From assembly GCA_036674765.1 (NCBI GenBank), contig JARVKI010000018.1:310001-374000 (forward strand): DNA of 64,000 bases, written 5' to 3'. The stretch comes from Seiridium cupressi (lineage: Eukaryota > Ascomycota > Sordariomycetes > Amphisphaeriales > Sporocadaceae). Under the pieces are notes generated by a model that saw only the letters and a list, made by a program, of their open reading frames with translations, had not been told where the DNA came from and ran no database searches. Both the position numbers and the translations under genes were made by a program. This document shows, in pieces, positions 1 through 9,129 of this stretch (position 1 is the stretch's first letter; the number at the start of each line of letters is the position of its first letter).

Positions 1-348
1 TCTGTACCTCAGGAAGACCAAGCATTGGGTGGCGCACTTATCAACGCGTGCGGCCAGATTGGGCGAGCTATTGGCTTAGCAATTACGACAGCTATCCAGA
101 CGGCCGTCCTAGCTCGTGAAAGGGGCGCTCCTGTGGAGGAGTCTGGTGGTATTGAGCCATGGGATGCTGCCTCTCTCTACAGTCTGAGGGTCGCCAACTG
201 GTTCAACTTTAGTCTTGCCATACTCGGAGTCGCGATCGTCGGTTTTGCATTTCGAGGCACGGGTATTGTCGGAAAGATCGAGAAACCACCGCCGCGCACT
301 GGTGGTGAAGAAGGGGTGATGAACCAGGAAGATACTCGCAAGGCGTAA
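1..348 (+). CDS. MFS drug/proton antiporter (DHA2-like), 3' end only
   Basis: The frame is open from base 1 (VPQEDQALGGALINACGQI...) to a stop at 346-348, so the gene begins outside the window and only the last 115 residues are present. The motif QALGGALINACGQIGRAIG, followed by a hydrophobic stretch, a short loop, another hydrophobic segment (about NWFNFSLAILGVAIVGFAF) and a basic, hydrophilic tail, matches the last two membrane spans of fungal 14-span MFS exporters annotated as aminotriazole/multidrug resistance proteins. Function inferred: proton-driven export of small toxic molecules at the plasma membrane. Substrate cannot be told from this piece. No intron is seen in the visible part. 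Confidence 0.75.
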   Translation, partial: SVPQEDQALGGALINACGQIGRAIGLAITTAIQTAVLARERGAPVEESGGIEPWDAASLYSLRVANWFNFSLAILGVAIVGFAFRGTGIVGKIEKPPPRTGGEEGVMNQEDTRKA

Positions 349-1104
349 GTTTTTATACGAAATAGAGATTCTCTGGGTTCTCTGGTAGCTATAGACTGTT
401 AGAAAAGTTTTGAAGGGATACATAAAGTAAATACAAACCCAGCAAGTCAACATCAACTTGGATTCTTCACATAGAGCATCTCCAAAGGAAAATAGGTACT
501 TCAAAATAATCCCCAGAGTAAAATGATGCAATTCTTGTTAGTTTCTCTCTATGGGGGAAGCATTTTGTCATGGTTGTCTTCCAAGGTAGCATCAAAATCG
601 AACGCCGTTTGGGGCCTGCAGGGCAACAGAACCAAGCACCAAAAGGCAACATTCCGAGCAGTGCTACGTGGATTTACTCTCCAGATCACGTCATACTTAG
701 AGCAGAAACTACTCGATTACTGCTGGCCGTTTGTCTGGTGACCAAACTTCGGGTGTGGAAACATGGTTGCGGCTCGTCACCTCTTGGAGTATTGCGAATA
801 AAACTCTGAGCGTCATAAGTAGCGTGAACGCATTATTATAGAAAGAGATATGATTGCAGCGATGATATAAACGTATTTGCCGAGAAGCCAAAGGCGGCTG
901 GATTGAATGAAAGAAAATCTAAACACCAGAATGCTGTGATCCTGGTAGCAATGGGTGCCAATCCAGGGCATCAACGCCTGACCCAGGCTGGTTGCCCTGC
1001 ACCTCCAAAGCACCAAGTTGCTTCGAATGCAGGAGTGCCAGGTGCCAATCTGAATAATCGTGCAGAACAAAGGAATCTACGGCAGCCCTGACTCTTAATC
1101 TAAA

Positions 1105-1231
1105 TTGAGGGTATCTGTTTGCACCGCAGTAATCAGGCTGCCTGGTCAAGTTGGTAGGCAATGCCTACCGCATTGCAAAGTCGTGGGTTCGATTCCCACA
1201 TAAATCCTGATCTTTGATGCGATACCCTCAT
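1105..1231 (+). ncRNA. tRNA-like element with pol III A and B boxes inside an inverted repeat
   Basis: TGGTCAAGTTGG at 1143-1154 fits the pol III A-box consensus and GTTCGATTC at 1187-1195 fits the B box, at tRNA-like spacing. A perfect T-arm (GTGGG/CCCAC) is present. ATCAGG (1132-1137) pairs with CCTGAT (1206-1211), but five extra bases lie between T-arm and this stem. The anticodon region GCAATGC-CTACC-GCATTGC makes a 7-bp stem with a 5-base loop, so no standard anticodon loop forms. The whole is framed by TGAGGGTATC (1106-1115) and its exact reverse complement (1221-1230). This is not a normal tRNA; a tRNA pseudogene, a tRNA-derived SINE head or a structured pol III transcript are possible. 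Confidence 0.4.
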
Positions 1232-2237
1232 CTTAGTGGTAGATTGAGGGCTGGCGACCATGTCGGTGCCAATATAGTTACAGAAGGAGCCTATACGTAG
1301 TGTTCATGATGGCCTGTCATACGCGTGCCGGTGGTTCGTGGGCTGGGGGAATACTTGACCAATTTTTTTATATTTATTTTTTATTTTTCTTTTTTCTCCT
1401 ACAAGTTCTTTATCTTGAATATGCTTATCATACTAGCTTGGGACATCCTTAGTATCTCCTGGATAAGGCAGATGACCCTGATGGTTCGTCGCACTCTAAA
1501 GGTCTAAGACGTTGAGATTGTATATGCCCGGTGATTATCCCAGGTTGACCTTCGGGCTGTCGATTATGGTGAATTTTGGCAAGCAGTTCGTCGATGTCGG
1601 GCATTGGTTGATGGACGTTCTTTTCCCATGCCATGAGAGGTCAAGCAAGCACTTCTTGATTCACATCCACGCGTCGCGTGCGGTATCCAACTACAGAAAC
1701 CTCGGTAGGCACCGTTGTAGCATACATATTTTTCTGGGAGCATATCGCAGTCACATTGCAAAAGTTCATATCATAATTACCTCGTTGTCGCCTTGCGTAA
1801 TGTTATCCTTCCATATCTATTTGGGCCGTCCTATTTCTGAGATGATAGTTGACTGGAAGTGTCCGTTTTGGTATGGCTAGTCCGACCTCCAACATTTTAC
1901 GTATGTTTTTACAAATTAATCTGGCTGTAGACAACTTTATAAAAATATTATAATGATAAATATCAAATACCTAGACGGTGATTGAAATATGAACTATGAC
2001 ACTTTAGATTTTGACTATGAGCCAGGAGGCTGAATAATTCATTGTTGGGTCTGTTTGATAGGCTGGCTGAGGAATTTTCGATTTCTTAGATAGATTCGTA
2101 GAAAATCCAACGCGATTCAAGTTGAAGCTGCTCCGCGCGCGACCTTGCATTCTGAAATTTCTTTCTCCCCCACGCGCGACCTTTCATTCAAACGTTTCTT
2201 CCTCCCACGCGCACCATCCACGAACCACCCCCTCCAC

Positions 2238-2331
2238 CACGACCACCATCATCATCATCATCATCACCATCATCACCATCATCACCATCATCACCATCAT
2301 CATCACCACCACCATCATCGCCACCACCACC
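2238..2331 (+). repeat. CAT/CAC trinucleotide repeat in the 5' leader
   Basis: About 94 bases made almost only of CAT, CAC and a few CGC triplets run straight into the start codon at 2332. Read in another frame, the repeat encodes a long histidine run inside an upstream ORF beginning at 2145, which overlaps the main start. That ORF is very probably a repeat artefact. Confidence 0.8.
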
Positions 2332-3101
2332 ATGAAGTTCAACCAGCTTCTGATCGACTACCTGCCCAAAGCGGGCATGCTCTACAAGAGCAACGTCCTT
2401 GTCCTCTCGCGCAACGCTCGCGACGCGAACCTCCTCCGCGCGCTCAAGACCGCCAGCCTGATCGGTGATGGCAAGATCAGCGACGAGGAGTTCAAGCAAG
2501 GGAAGGAGAACGTCAAAGAAGCCATTGTGGCCACCTTCGCCGCCGCCGCTGATCCCAACCTGATCGGCCTCATCAGGTCCGGCGATCTGCTGGACTTTGA
2601 GTCCAAGCTGAGAGAGAGTGTCCCGGTAAGTAATTTCCCGTGTCATTTCATCCCCCGTTGAAGCCGTCTTTGGGAGTTAATACATCTCATGGGATCGTTT
2701 GCTCTTGAAACGTGAGCTTCAGCTCCCGAAAATTCGCCAAGTATGCTCGAAGAAGAAATCGCTAACCTCAAGTGGTGCAGTGGGCTGTCGCTGCCGCTGT
2801 CAGTGACTCCGTTTTTACGGAGTTTCTGCACGCGCTGGTCAACGCGCGCCAACAGTGGCGCAGATACCCTCGCGCTCCGTTCGACGTGAGCCAGCACTCC
2901 CCGGCTGTGCTCCAGATCGACGCTTTTCTTGGTGTGGCTGGAGACGACTGGGCCCGGGCTGAGGCCAACCACCAGGTGTACGAGCTGGCGGGAGGTTTCG
3001 AGGAGGACGAGGAGGAGGACGGCGACGAGGAAATGGCCGAGCTCGGCAACCCCGTCAGCAGCAGCAACAACAACGACGACGGTGACGACGATGATGAATG
3101 A
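2332..3101 (+). CDS. Unrecognised protein with acidic C-terminus
   Basis: Two exons, 2332-2625 and 2781-3101. The intron 2626-2780 has donor GTAAGT and acceptor CAG and joins in phase 0 (...RESVP/WAVAAAV...). The product is 204 aa. The start was chosen because ATG 2332 follows CACCACCAC and opens a well-conserved-looking helical region (MKFNQLLIDYLPKAGMLYK). The body is mostly helical, without signal peptide or membrane segment. Near the C-terminus an EEDEEEDGDEE-type acidic run is followed by a Ser/Asn/Asp-rich stretch. I do not recognise the family. The frame stops at 3099-3101 inside a GAC/GAT repeat, while another frame stays open to 3204 and would end in EEMLASRLDEMDLDE, which looks like a genuine C-terminus. 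Repeat slippage or an assembly error may therefore have truncated the annotated form. Confidence 0.6.
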
Positions 3102-3353
3102 CGACGACGCCGCCGCTGCTGCCACCGCCACCGCCACCAACCCTCGAACGGGGGATGAGGAGATGCTTGCTTCCCGTCTCGACGAGATGGACTTGGATGA
3201 GTGAAGAAGACCAGAGGCCAGAAATGGCAAAATCGGCATGATGGGATAGAATTGGAACGGGGCCACACGGCCAATAATCAAGACAAACGCAATGCAAATT
3301 TCGAGAACCCATTGTTTCTTGTGTTTCTACTATACATTGTGACGTGTCTGACC

Positions 3354-5205
3354 TTAGAGCTTCGAAGGTTGTTCTTCTTTCTTTGCTAGAACCCTAAGAT
3401 TCTTCCTGAGGATTTTCCCTGATGGGCTCTTCGGGATGGCAGGAATGAACACTACTCCTCCCCTGAGCTGTTTATATTTCGCGACCTGCTTGGCAACAAA
3501 ATTCTTGATCTCCTTGGCGGAAATTTGCTTAGGATCCGCGACGACATAGGCACTGCAAAGGTCAGCATCAATGAGAAGTATGAATATGACTGGGTCTCTT
3601 TACCGAGGCAGCTCGGTACCATCACCAGGAACACCAATGACAGCCGCGTCCAGAACTTTGGGATGCGAAAGGAGGACTGCTTCCAGCTCGGCTGGGGCTA
3701 CTTGGGCGCCCTTGTATTTGATAAGTTCCTGGTACAGGTTAACACGGACAATATTCGTAAGGTGAACGTGAGAAGCCATACCTTCTTGCGGTCAACTATG
3801 TAGAGCCATCCATCCCTGAAGACACCAACATCGCCAGTGTAGAACCAACCATTTTTGAAAGCTTCCGCATCCGCCTTTGGGTTATTCCAGTAGCCCTGGA
3901 TCACAACGGGCCCCTTGACTAAGACCTCGCCTTCTTGGCCCGGCTCCACGTCTTTGCCATCATCGTCAACAAGCTTCGCATAATGGCTAGGTATCAAGCC
4001 TCCTACAGTACCAGGAGCGAGGTCGGTGCAATCGGGTGGCACGACGGTAATGCTTCCAGTCGTTTCGCTGAGACCCCATGTCTGTCGTAGCCTGGTCGCA
4101 CCTCTCCCTAACTTCTTGCTCACCTCAGTCTGCAGATCTTCGCCCATCGGAGCAGCGCCCGTGACCGCATCGACCCAGGTATCGAACTGATCTGTCACCA
4201 AGGGAGATTTTGAGATGAGAAGGTAGATTGGCGGCACGCTGAAGCCCGAAGTGACCTTGTACGTTTTGTAGTACTCGCAGAACTTCACAAAGTCAAATCT
4301 CTGCATCCAATACAAAGTCCCGCCCATGTACGCAGAATTCACCAAGTATCCCTGGACCCCAGCTATGTGGGTAACCGGTAGGTGAGCAAGTCCAATGTAC
4401 TCAAAGTCTTTTGGCCTATTTGTAGCGTTGTACTCTTTGACCGGCTCCAGCAGTAACGTCGCCTCAGCCACGAGATTAAGGTGGGACAACTTCATGGCTT
4501 TGGGTAGGCCCGTGGTACCACTGGAAAACAAAAGGCAGACGACGCTACGTGAGAGTTCATCTGGGTCCGTGATGCGTCTCCATTGTAGCTCCTGGCTCGA
4601 TATCGGGATCTTTGCCCCGCTGACTGCCTCGTACAGTTCGAGCGTCCTCTCACCCTTGTACGCAACGATCTTACTCAGCGGGAAGCCGACCTGCTTCGCA
4701 GCAGCAATGGCGACATTCTGTGTATCCGGATTGCACAAAATGATCTTTGGAGTAGTTTGCTTCAGCTGGAAGGCAAGTTCATCTGCAGTTGAGCCTGGGC
4801 TGGTGGATGAAAAGATACCCTCCGCTGCCACTGTACCGTAGAACATGAGCGGCAACAAGAAATGGCCGGTAGATATCGCGAAGACTACATCTTTGCTAGG
4901 TCCCGATGCGCCAATGCCATACTGATTGCGTAGGACGTGAGCGAGTTTCCTCAGCTCCTGGCGTAACCGGCCTTTGCTGATATAGTTTGACGGATCTCTG
5001 GCATCAGCATGAAGAATCTGGTCATCAGGCTTGTGGCAATGTTTCGACTCTAGGAACTTGGTCAGCAATGGGTGGAGTGTAGGCGGTGTGCAAGGACACT
5101 CAGCCTACCGAACAGTAACGTGAGGACGTCGAGGTCGGGCACAGCCATTTCCCTTGACGGCCTGTACACGATACCTTCAGACGTCGTCTCAGGAACCGAG
5201 GCCAT
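3354..5205 (-). CDS. 4-coumarate-CoA ligase-like acyl-CoA synthetase, peroxisomal
   Basis: Four exons on the minus strand: 5205-5109, 5049-3782, 3728-3604 and 3552-3354. The introns of 59, 53 and 51 nt all have GT...AG ends, giving 562 aa, the usual length for the family. Adenylate-forming motifs are in order: SSGTTGLPK (about 208-216), WGLSETTG (about 357-364), YTGD (about 437), DRKKELIKYKG spanning an intron, and the catalytic-lysine motif SGKILRK near the end. The last three residues are SKL, a type 1 peroxisomal targeting signal. The family converts a carboxylic acid plus ATP and CoA to the acyl-CoA via an acyl-adenylate; substrates in fungi include phenylpropanoid and medium/long-chain acids, and the sequence does not decide which. 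It is divergent from the asparagine-synthetase-like gene at 5999, sharing an intergenic region of about 790 bp. Confidence 0.92.
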
Positions 5206-5998
5206 TGTATCGTCTAGCTTGGAATACTCCGTTATAGTAGGGTTCGTGTCGAACTGCTGTGATGAAGACGCTGTTCACTTGCCAATAGTCCACCATTAAG
5301 ATCAAGGGCAGAGTGTCCCGGGGAGCCCGCCATTTATACGATTGCATCCCTTAGCCGTCGCAGGTCTTGTCTTCTTTCGGCTGTGAAGCAAGGATTGTTG
5401 CGGCTGGGAGTCAATGATCGCCCGCTCCCCCGCATTCTCCAAGCTGGGGAATCGGTGATAGTGAAGTAGGCCCGTACCCGTTGCCTCGGTACATTGACTA
5501 CATACTTAGGCCATGCTTGTTCGGTTCAATAACGAGGCTTTGGAAATTAGCAAACTTGCGGCGTGGTTGAGAACTTTTGCATGCAGGACGCCGTCAACAA
5601 GGTGGAACTAGTGCTAATCAGTCTATATCATCCATGTTTTCGTCTTATTTAGCATGTCAGCGCTGTGTCAGATCATGGGGTTAAGGAAACCTAACGCAGC
5701 CAACCCCACTTGCTATACTAATCGTGCCAGAGTTTATGAGTCTCTCGGGTTGAGAAATTATTCCCCAAGTTAGTTATATTATTAGAGCTGCCGCTGTCTA
5801 TTACCATTAAGGGGGATTCAATCAACGTCAATCAGAACGGCCGCCAGCTGAGTGACAGCTGTGGTTGGGCCCCACTGAGGCACCTAAACTTCTCGCTTAA
5901 GGACGCGAGAGCGCGTCAAAATCTAGCACGCCAAAGCAAGACACATTTGATCCTAGTCCAAAAGCCCGCTTGCTGGAACCGGTCACAGCAACGACGGT
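5206..5998. other. Shared 5' region between two divergent genes
   Basis: About 790 bp between the start codons of the acyl-CoA ligase (minus) and the asparagine-synthetase-like gene (plus). It must hold both promoters. No ORF, tRNA or repeat is evident, and I could not identify a specific operator. Confidence 0.5.
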
Positions 5999-7854
5999 AT
6001 GTGTGGAATACACGCCACCATCTCGGCGCACCCCGGAGTCGACCTCTCTGCAAGCCTAAGACAAGCTCTGGTGAATCGTGGACCGGATCACCTGAGCCAG
6101 GTAACGCGAACTGTGCCCTCCAAGGCCCAAGGATCAGACATCTTCCTCACCTTTACTTCCACCGTGCTTGCTCTGAGAGGCGACCATGTTGCCAAGCAGC
6201 CGTTGGAAGATCTGGACAACGGCTCCGTCTTCTGCTGGAATGGTGAAGCATGGAAGATCGATGGTCGGCCTATTGATGGCAATGACGGCGAAGCAATATT
6301 TGCACGTTTGATGTCCAATCCGGTGGCTATCTTCGGGCAAAGGAAAAGCCATGTCCTTGAGGTCCTAAGGTGTATTCAAGGCCCGTTTGCTTTTGTTTAT
6401 TACGATGCCCCAGGCAAGTGCCTATATTTTGGCCGCGATCGCCTCGGTCGCCGTTCCCTCCTCATCAACAGACCAGGAACCGCCGATGCCATCGCCTTCT
6501 CCAGCCTCGCAGACTCCTCGACGACTGACTGGAAAGAAGTCACTGCTGACGGCATCTACTCCATTTCCCTTGACACTGAAAAATTTGACGATCTGGTAGC
6601 CGAGAGAGATGAGTGGATAGCTTCTGGTGGAACTGATCTGGTAAGTGCCAGATTCAACTCCTCAGATTGGTGCCTCAATGATGCTCATCTCAATAGGTAT
6701 CAAGCATTGGCAGCTTCAACGTGACTACACCCGAACAGGAAAAGAAGCTCGATCTTGCTACCTCATCGGTCGGTTCCATTCGTGACCATCTGACCGAAGC
6801 TCTGAAGCTGCGAGTCCTCAACGTTCCTAGGCCACCTGCCATTACAGGGCATGATTCTGAAGTTGATGTTCGTGTTGCCGTCTTATTCTCCGGTGGACTA
6901 GACTGCACCCTCATGGCTAGATTAACCCACGAAGTTCTTCCTAGCCTACAAGGGATTGATCTCATAAATGTCGCATTCCAGAATGCCCGCAATGTTGCTT
7001 CCCAACAAGACGGACTAGACAATACGGCTTCCATCGTTTATGAGGCCTGCCCTGACAGAATCACGGGCAGAAAAGCCTTCGCTGAACTCCAAGCAGCATG
7101 TCCGTCTCGGCAATGGCGTTTTATCGCGGTATGAGAGCACGGCTTCTCCTCCTTCCTTTTGACTAACACGCTAGCAGGTCAATGTCCCTTTCTCTGAAGC
7201 AATGTTGCATCGATCCCAAGTGGTCTCGCTCATGTACCCGCATAATACTGAGATGGATCTATCAATCGCTTTAGCGTTGTATTTCGCCAGCCGCGGTGTC
7301 GGACTTGGCTACACAGACCCTACCGCCAACTTAAACTCGACTGATCCGATTGTTACAACCCCGGCTCGGGTACTTCTTTCCGGTCTTGGAGCTGACGAGC
7401 TGTTCGGTGGATACTCTCGCCATGAGGTAGCCTTCAAGCGAAGCGGTTACCCGGGGCTCATTGACGAGCTGAAACTAGATGTCAGCAGGATTGGGGAGCG
7501 AAACTTAGGTAGGGACGATCGCATTTTATCCTCATGGGGTAGGGAGGTACGATTCCCATTCTTGGATGAAGATTTCATCAGGTTTTCAATTGGGTGTCCG
7601 GTCTGGGAGAAATGCGACTTTGCAAACCAGTCACACTTAGCAGACATCGACCCTGCAAAACGCGTTTTACGACTGCTAGCCGATCAACTGGATCTTCCGT
7701 CAACAGCAAGAGAAAAGAAGAGAGCTGTAGGTCTAGGTTGCCGGCCATTATGGTTTATCGCTGACAATTGTAGATTCAATTTGGCGCACGAACTGCCAAA
7801 ATCGAACAACGTGCTGGAGGGCCGAAGACGAAAGGGACAGACATTATTTCCTGA
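5999..7854 (+). CDS. Asparagine synthetase domain-containing protein (ASNSD1 / YML096W type)
   Basis: Four exons: 5999-6640, 6697-7128, 7178-7726 and 7774-7854 (introns of 56, 49 and 47 nt), giving 567 aa. MCGI at the start supplies Cys2, the class II glutamine amidotransferase nucleophile once Met1 is removed, followed by NRGPD. The C-terminal half carries the PP-loop ATP-binding motif LFSGGLD (about 277-283) and LSGLGADELFGGY. The last intron was placed because removing it gives KKRAIQFGARTAK, the conserved end of this family; read through, the frame gives an unrelated tail. Homologues in animals and yeast are not the main asparagine synthetase and their role is unclear, so asparagine production should not be assumed. 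It is divergent from the acyl-CoA ligase. Confidence 0.9.
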
Positions 7855-8558
7855 TGCTATATCACGATCTGGCGATGATGATTAACTCAGATACTTCCGA
7901 GCTAGTTCGCTTTTTGTCCAACACTCCTCTAGTTGTGTGTTTCTGTTTCCTCAGTAACCCTCCAGGGAGAGATGCTCTGGCAAGCAACAGCAATGACGTC
8001 TTAAAGGCATATCTGAGCCAGATCCAGCATCTCGATGCCAAAACAGTGATACCATAAATAAATATCACGCCCCCCATACGACTCTGGGGGAAGCCCCTTG
8101 CTATAATGTCTCTCCTTAAATGTCCAAGGTAACAGCATTGCTTATTTTCAACAAGGACTTTAAATAGAGCACATTTATACATTCAATCTAGAGTTTGTGC
8201 CTACGTTCCGTCTTATGATTCAAGACATCTTCTAGGTCGAGTGGTTGCCGACCCTTGTGTTATCCTTCATTTTTATTCGCTCTGCAACCAGCTTTGCCAC
8301 ATTCATGAATAGCACCTCTATCCCTTACCAATCCACGATACATACAGTCACCAGTCGAGCATCGGCGCGCCTATCGAGTACCTCTCCTTAATTGCGGACC
8401 ATCCAAGACGCCCCAAGCCAAACTGGCGTGAGTCACTACCATAACCTGCTAGACCCGTGTCGTCGCTTCTATTTCAGAACGTTCGCCTGTAACGTATTAG
8501 CCTGGTCAGTTCTGGTAGCCCGCGTGGCTGTTCAGGGCAAAAAGCAGGAAAATCGAGC
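7855..8558. other. Intergenic, nothing recognised
   Basis: 3' flank of the asparagine-synthetase-like gene and spacer to the chitinase relic. No convincing ORF, RNA or repeat. Confidence 0.4.
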
Positions 8559-9129
8559 ATGCAATACTTGGGATGTGGCACTGTCGTCCAGTATCTCAGA
8601 TGCCGGGAAGGAACCTGTGGATGTTCCCCAGATCAACCAACAGCCATTCAGACAACTCTGGCCACAACGACGATTCAACAATCGTCGACAGTCCCGACAG
8701 TCCCAACCGCCACAGTCTCGCCGCTGAGTATCGGACTTCAGAACTGTGACGATGGAAACCCCTTCAAGGATATTGGACGAGTAAATGCCGGGTACCTGGA
8801 CTCTGTTGTTTCGGAGGCTTGTGCACGCCCCGAGCAAATCCCAATGAGGATTTCGGCGACAAGCAATCCATTCCTGCCTGACGGTCTCTTCAAGATACAA
8901 AATCCCGATTCAGAAAGTTTGGTACATCGTCCACGTTACTTGGGTCGAAGGTTGTACTACGATTGCAGATTCTCAGGATGCCTGGCAGCCACTGCCAGAC
9001 AGACCGGACCTCGACTGTAGGACCCTGCTCAATGGTGATTATAATGGTTGTATCGGTCGAGGTATTGGCGGCTCCATACTCGCAGGTTGCGTTGAATACA
9101 AGGTGAAAATATCTTTGGGGGCCGACTAA
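8559..9129 (+). pseudogene. Relic of the C-terminal region of a secreted fungal chitinase (GH18, killer-toxin-like type)
   Basis: Two open pieces in different frames look like one Cys-rich secreted domain. The first (8559 to about 8910) has a Thr/Ser-rich linker then QNCDDGNPFKDIG and DSVVSEACA. The second (about 8911-9129) has VTWVEGC, WQPLP, LLNGDYNGC, GGS and AGC, then a stop at 9127-9129. These spacings resemble the tail that follows the catalytic domain in large fungal GH18 chitinases of the killer-toxin-like group. The frames differ by one base around 8880-8925 and no GT-AG intron explains the switch. No catalytic domain is found upstream. I read it as a decayed fragment. The family assignment rests on remembered motif pattern only. 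Confidence 0.5.

Larger units (their letters stand above)
349..2331. other. Intergenic, no protein gene recognised
   Basis: AT-rich spacer between the MFS gene and the gene starting at 2332. It holds a tRNA-like element (listed separately) and, at its right end, the CAT/CAC repeat leader. A short open stretch on the minus strand around 1560-1690 (including WEKNVHQPMPDIDELLAKI) is interrupted by stops and has no recognised relative; it may be a gene relic but I do not annotate it. Confidence 0.5.

Noticed and set aside
1449..1634. Minus-strand ORF including WEKNVHQPMPDIDELLAKI
   Set aside because: Protein-like for about 25 residues only, with stops on both sides and no recognised family; insufficient to call a pseudogene.
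2145..2468. ORF with a long histidine run
   Set aside because: It is the CAT/CAC repeat of the leader read in another frame and overlaps the well-supported start at 2332; the sequence after the repeat is an out-of-frame shadow of the real exon.
2643..3281. 212-codon minus-strand ORF opposite the acidic-tailed gene
   Set aside because: Its Val/Ala/Ser runs are the antisense of the GAC/GAT and GCC/ACC repeats; the plus strand has a clean exon-intron structure.
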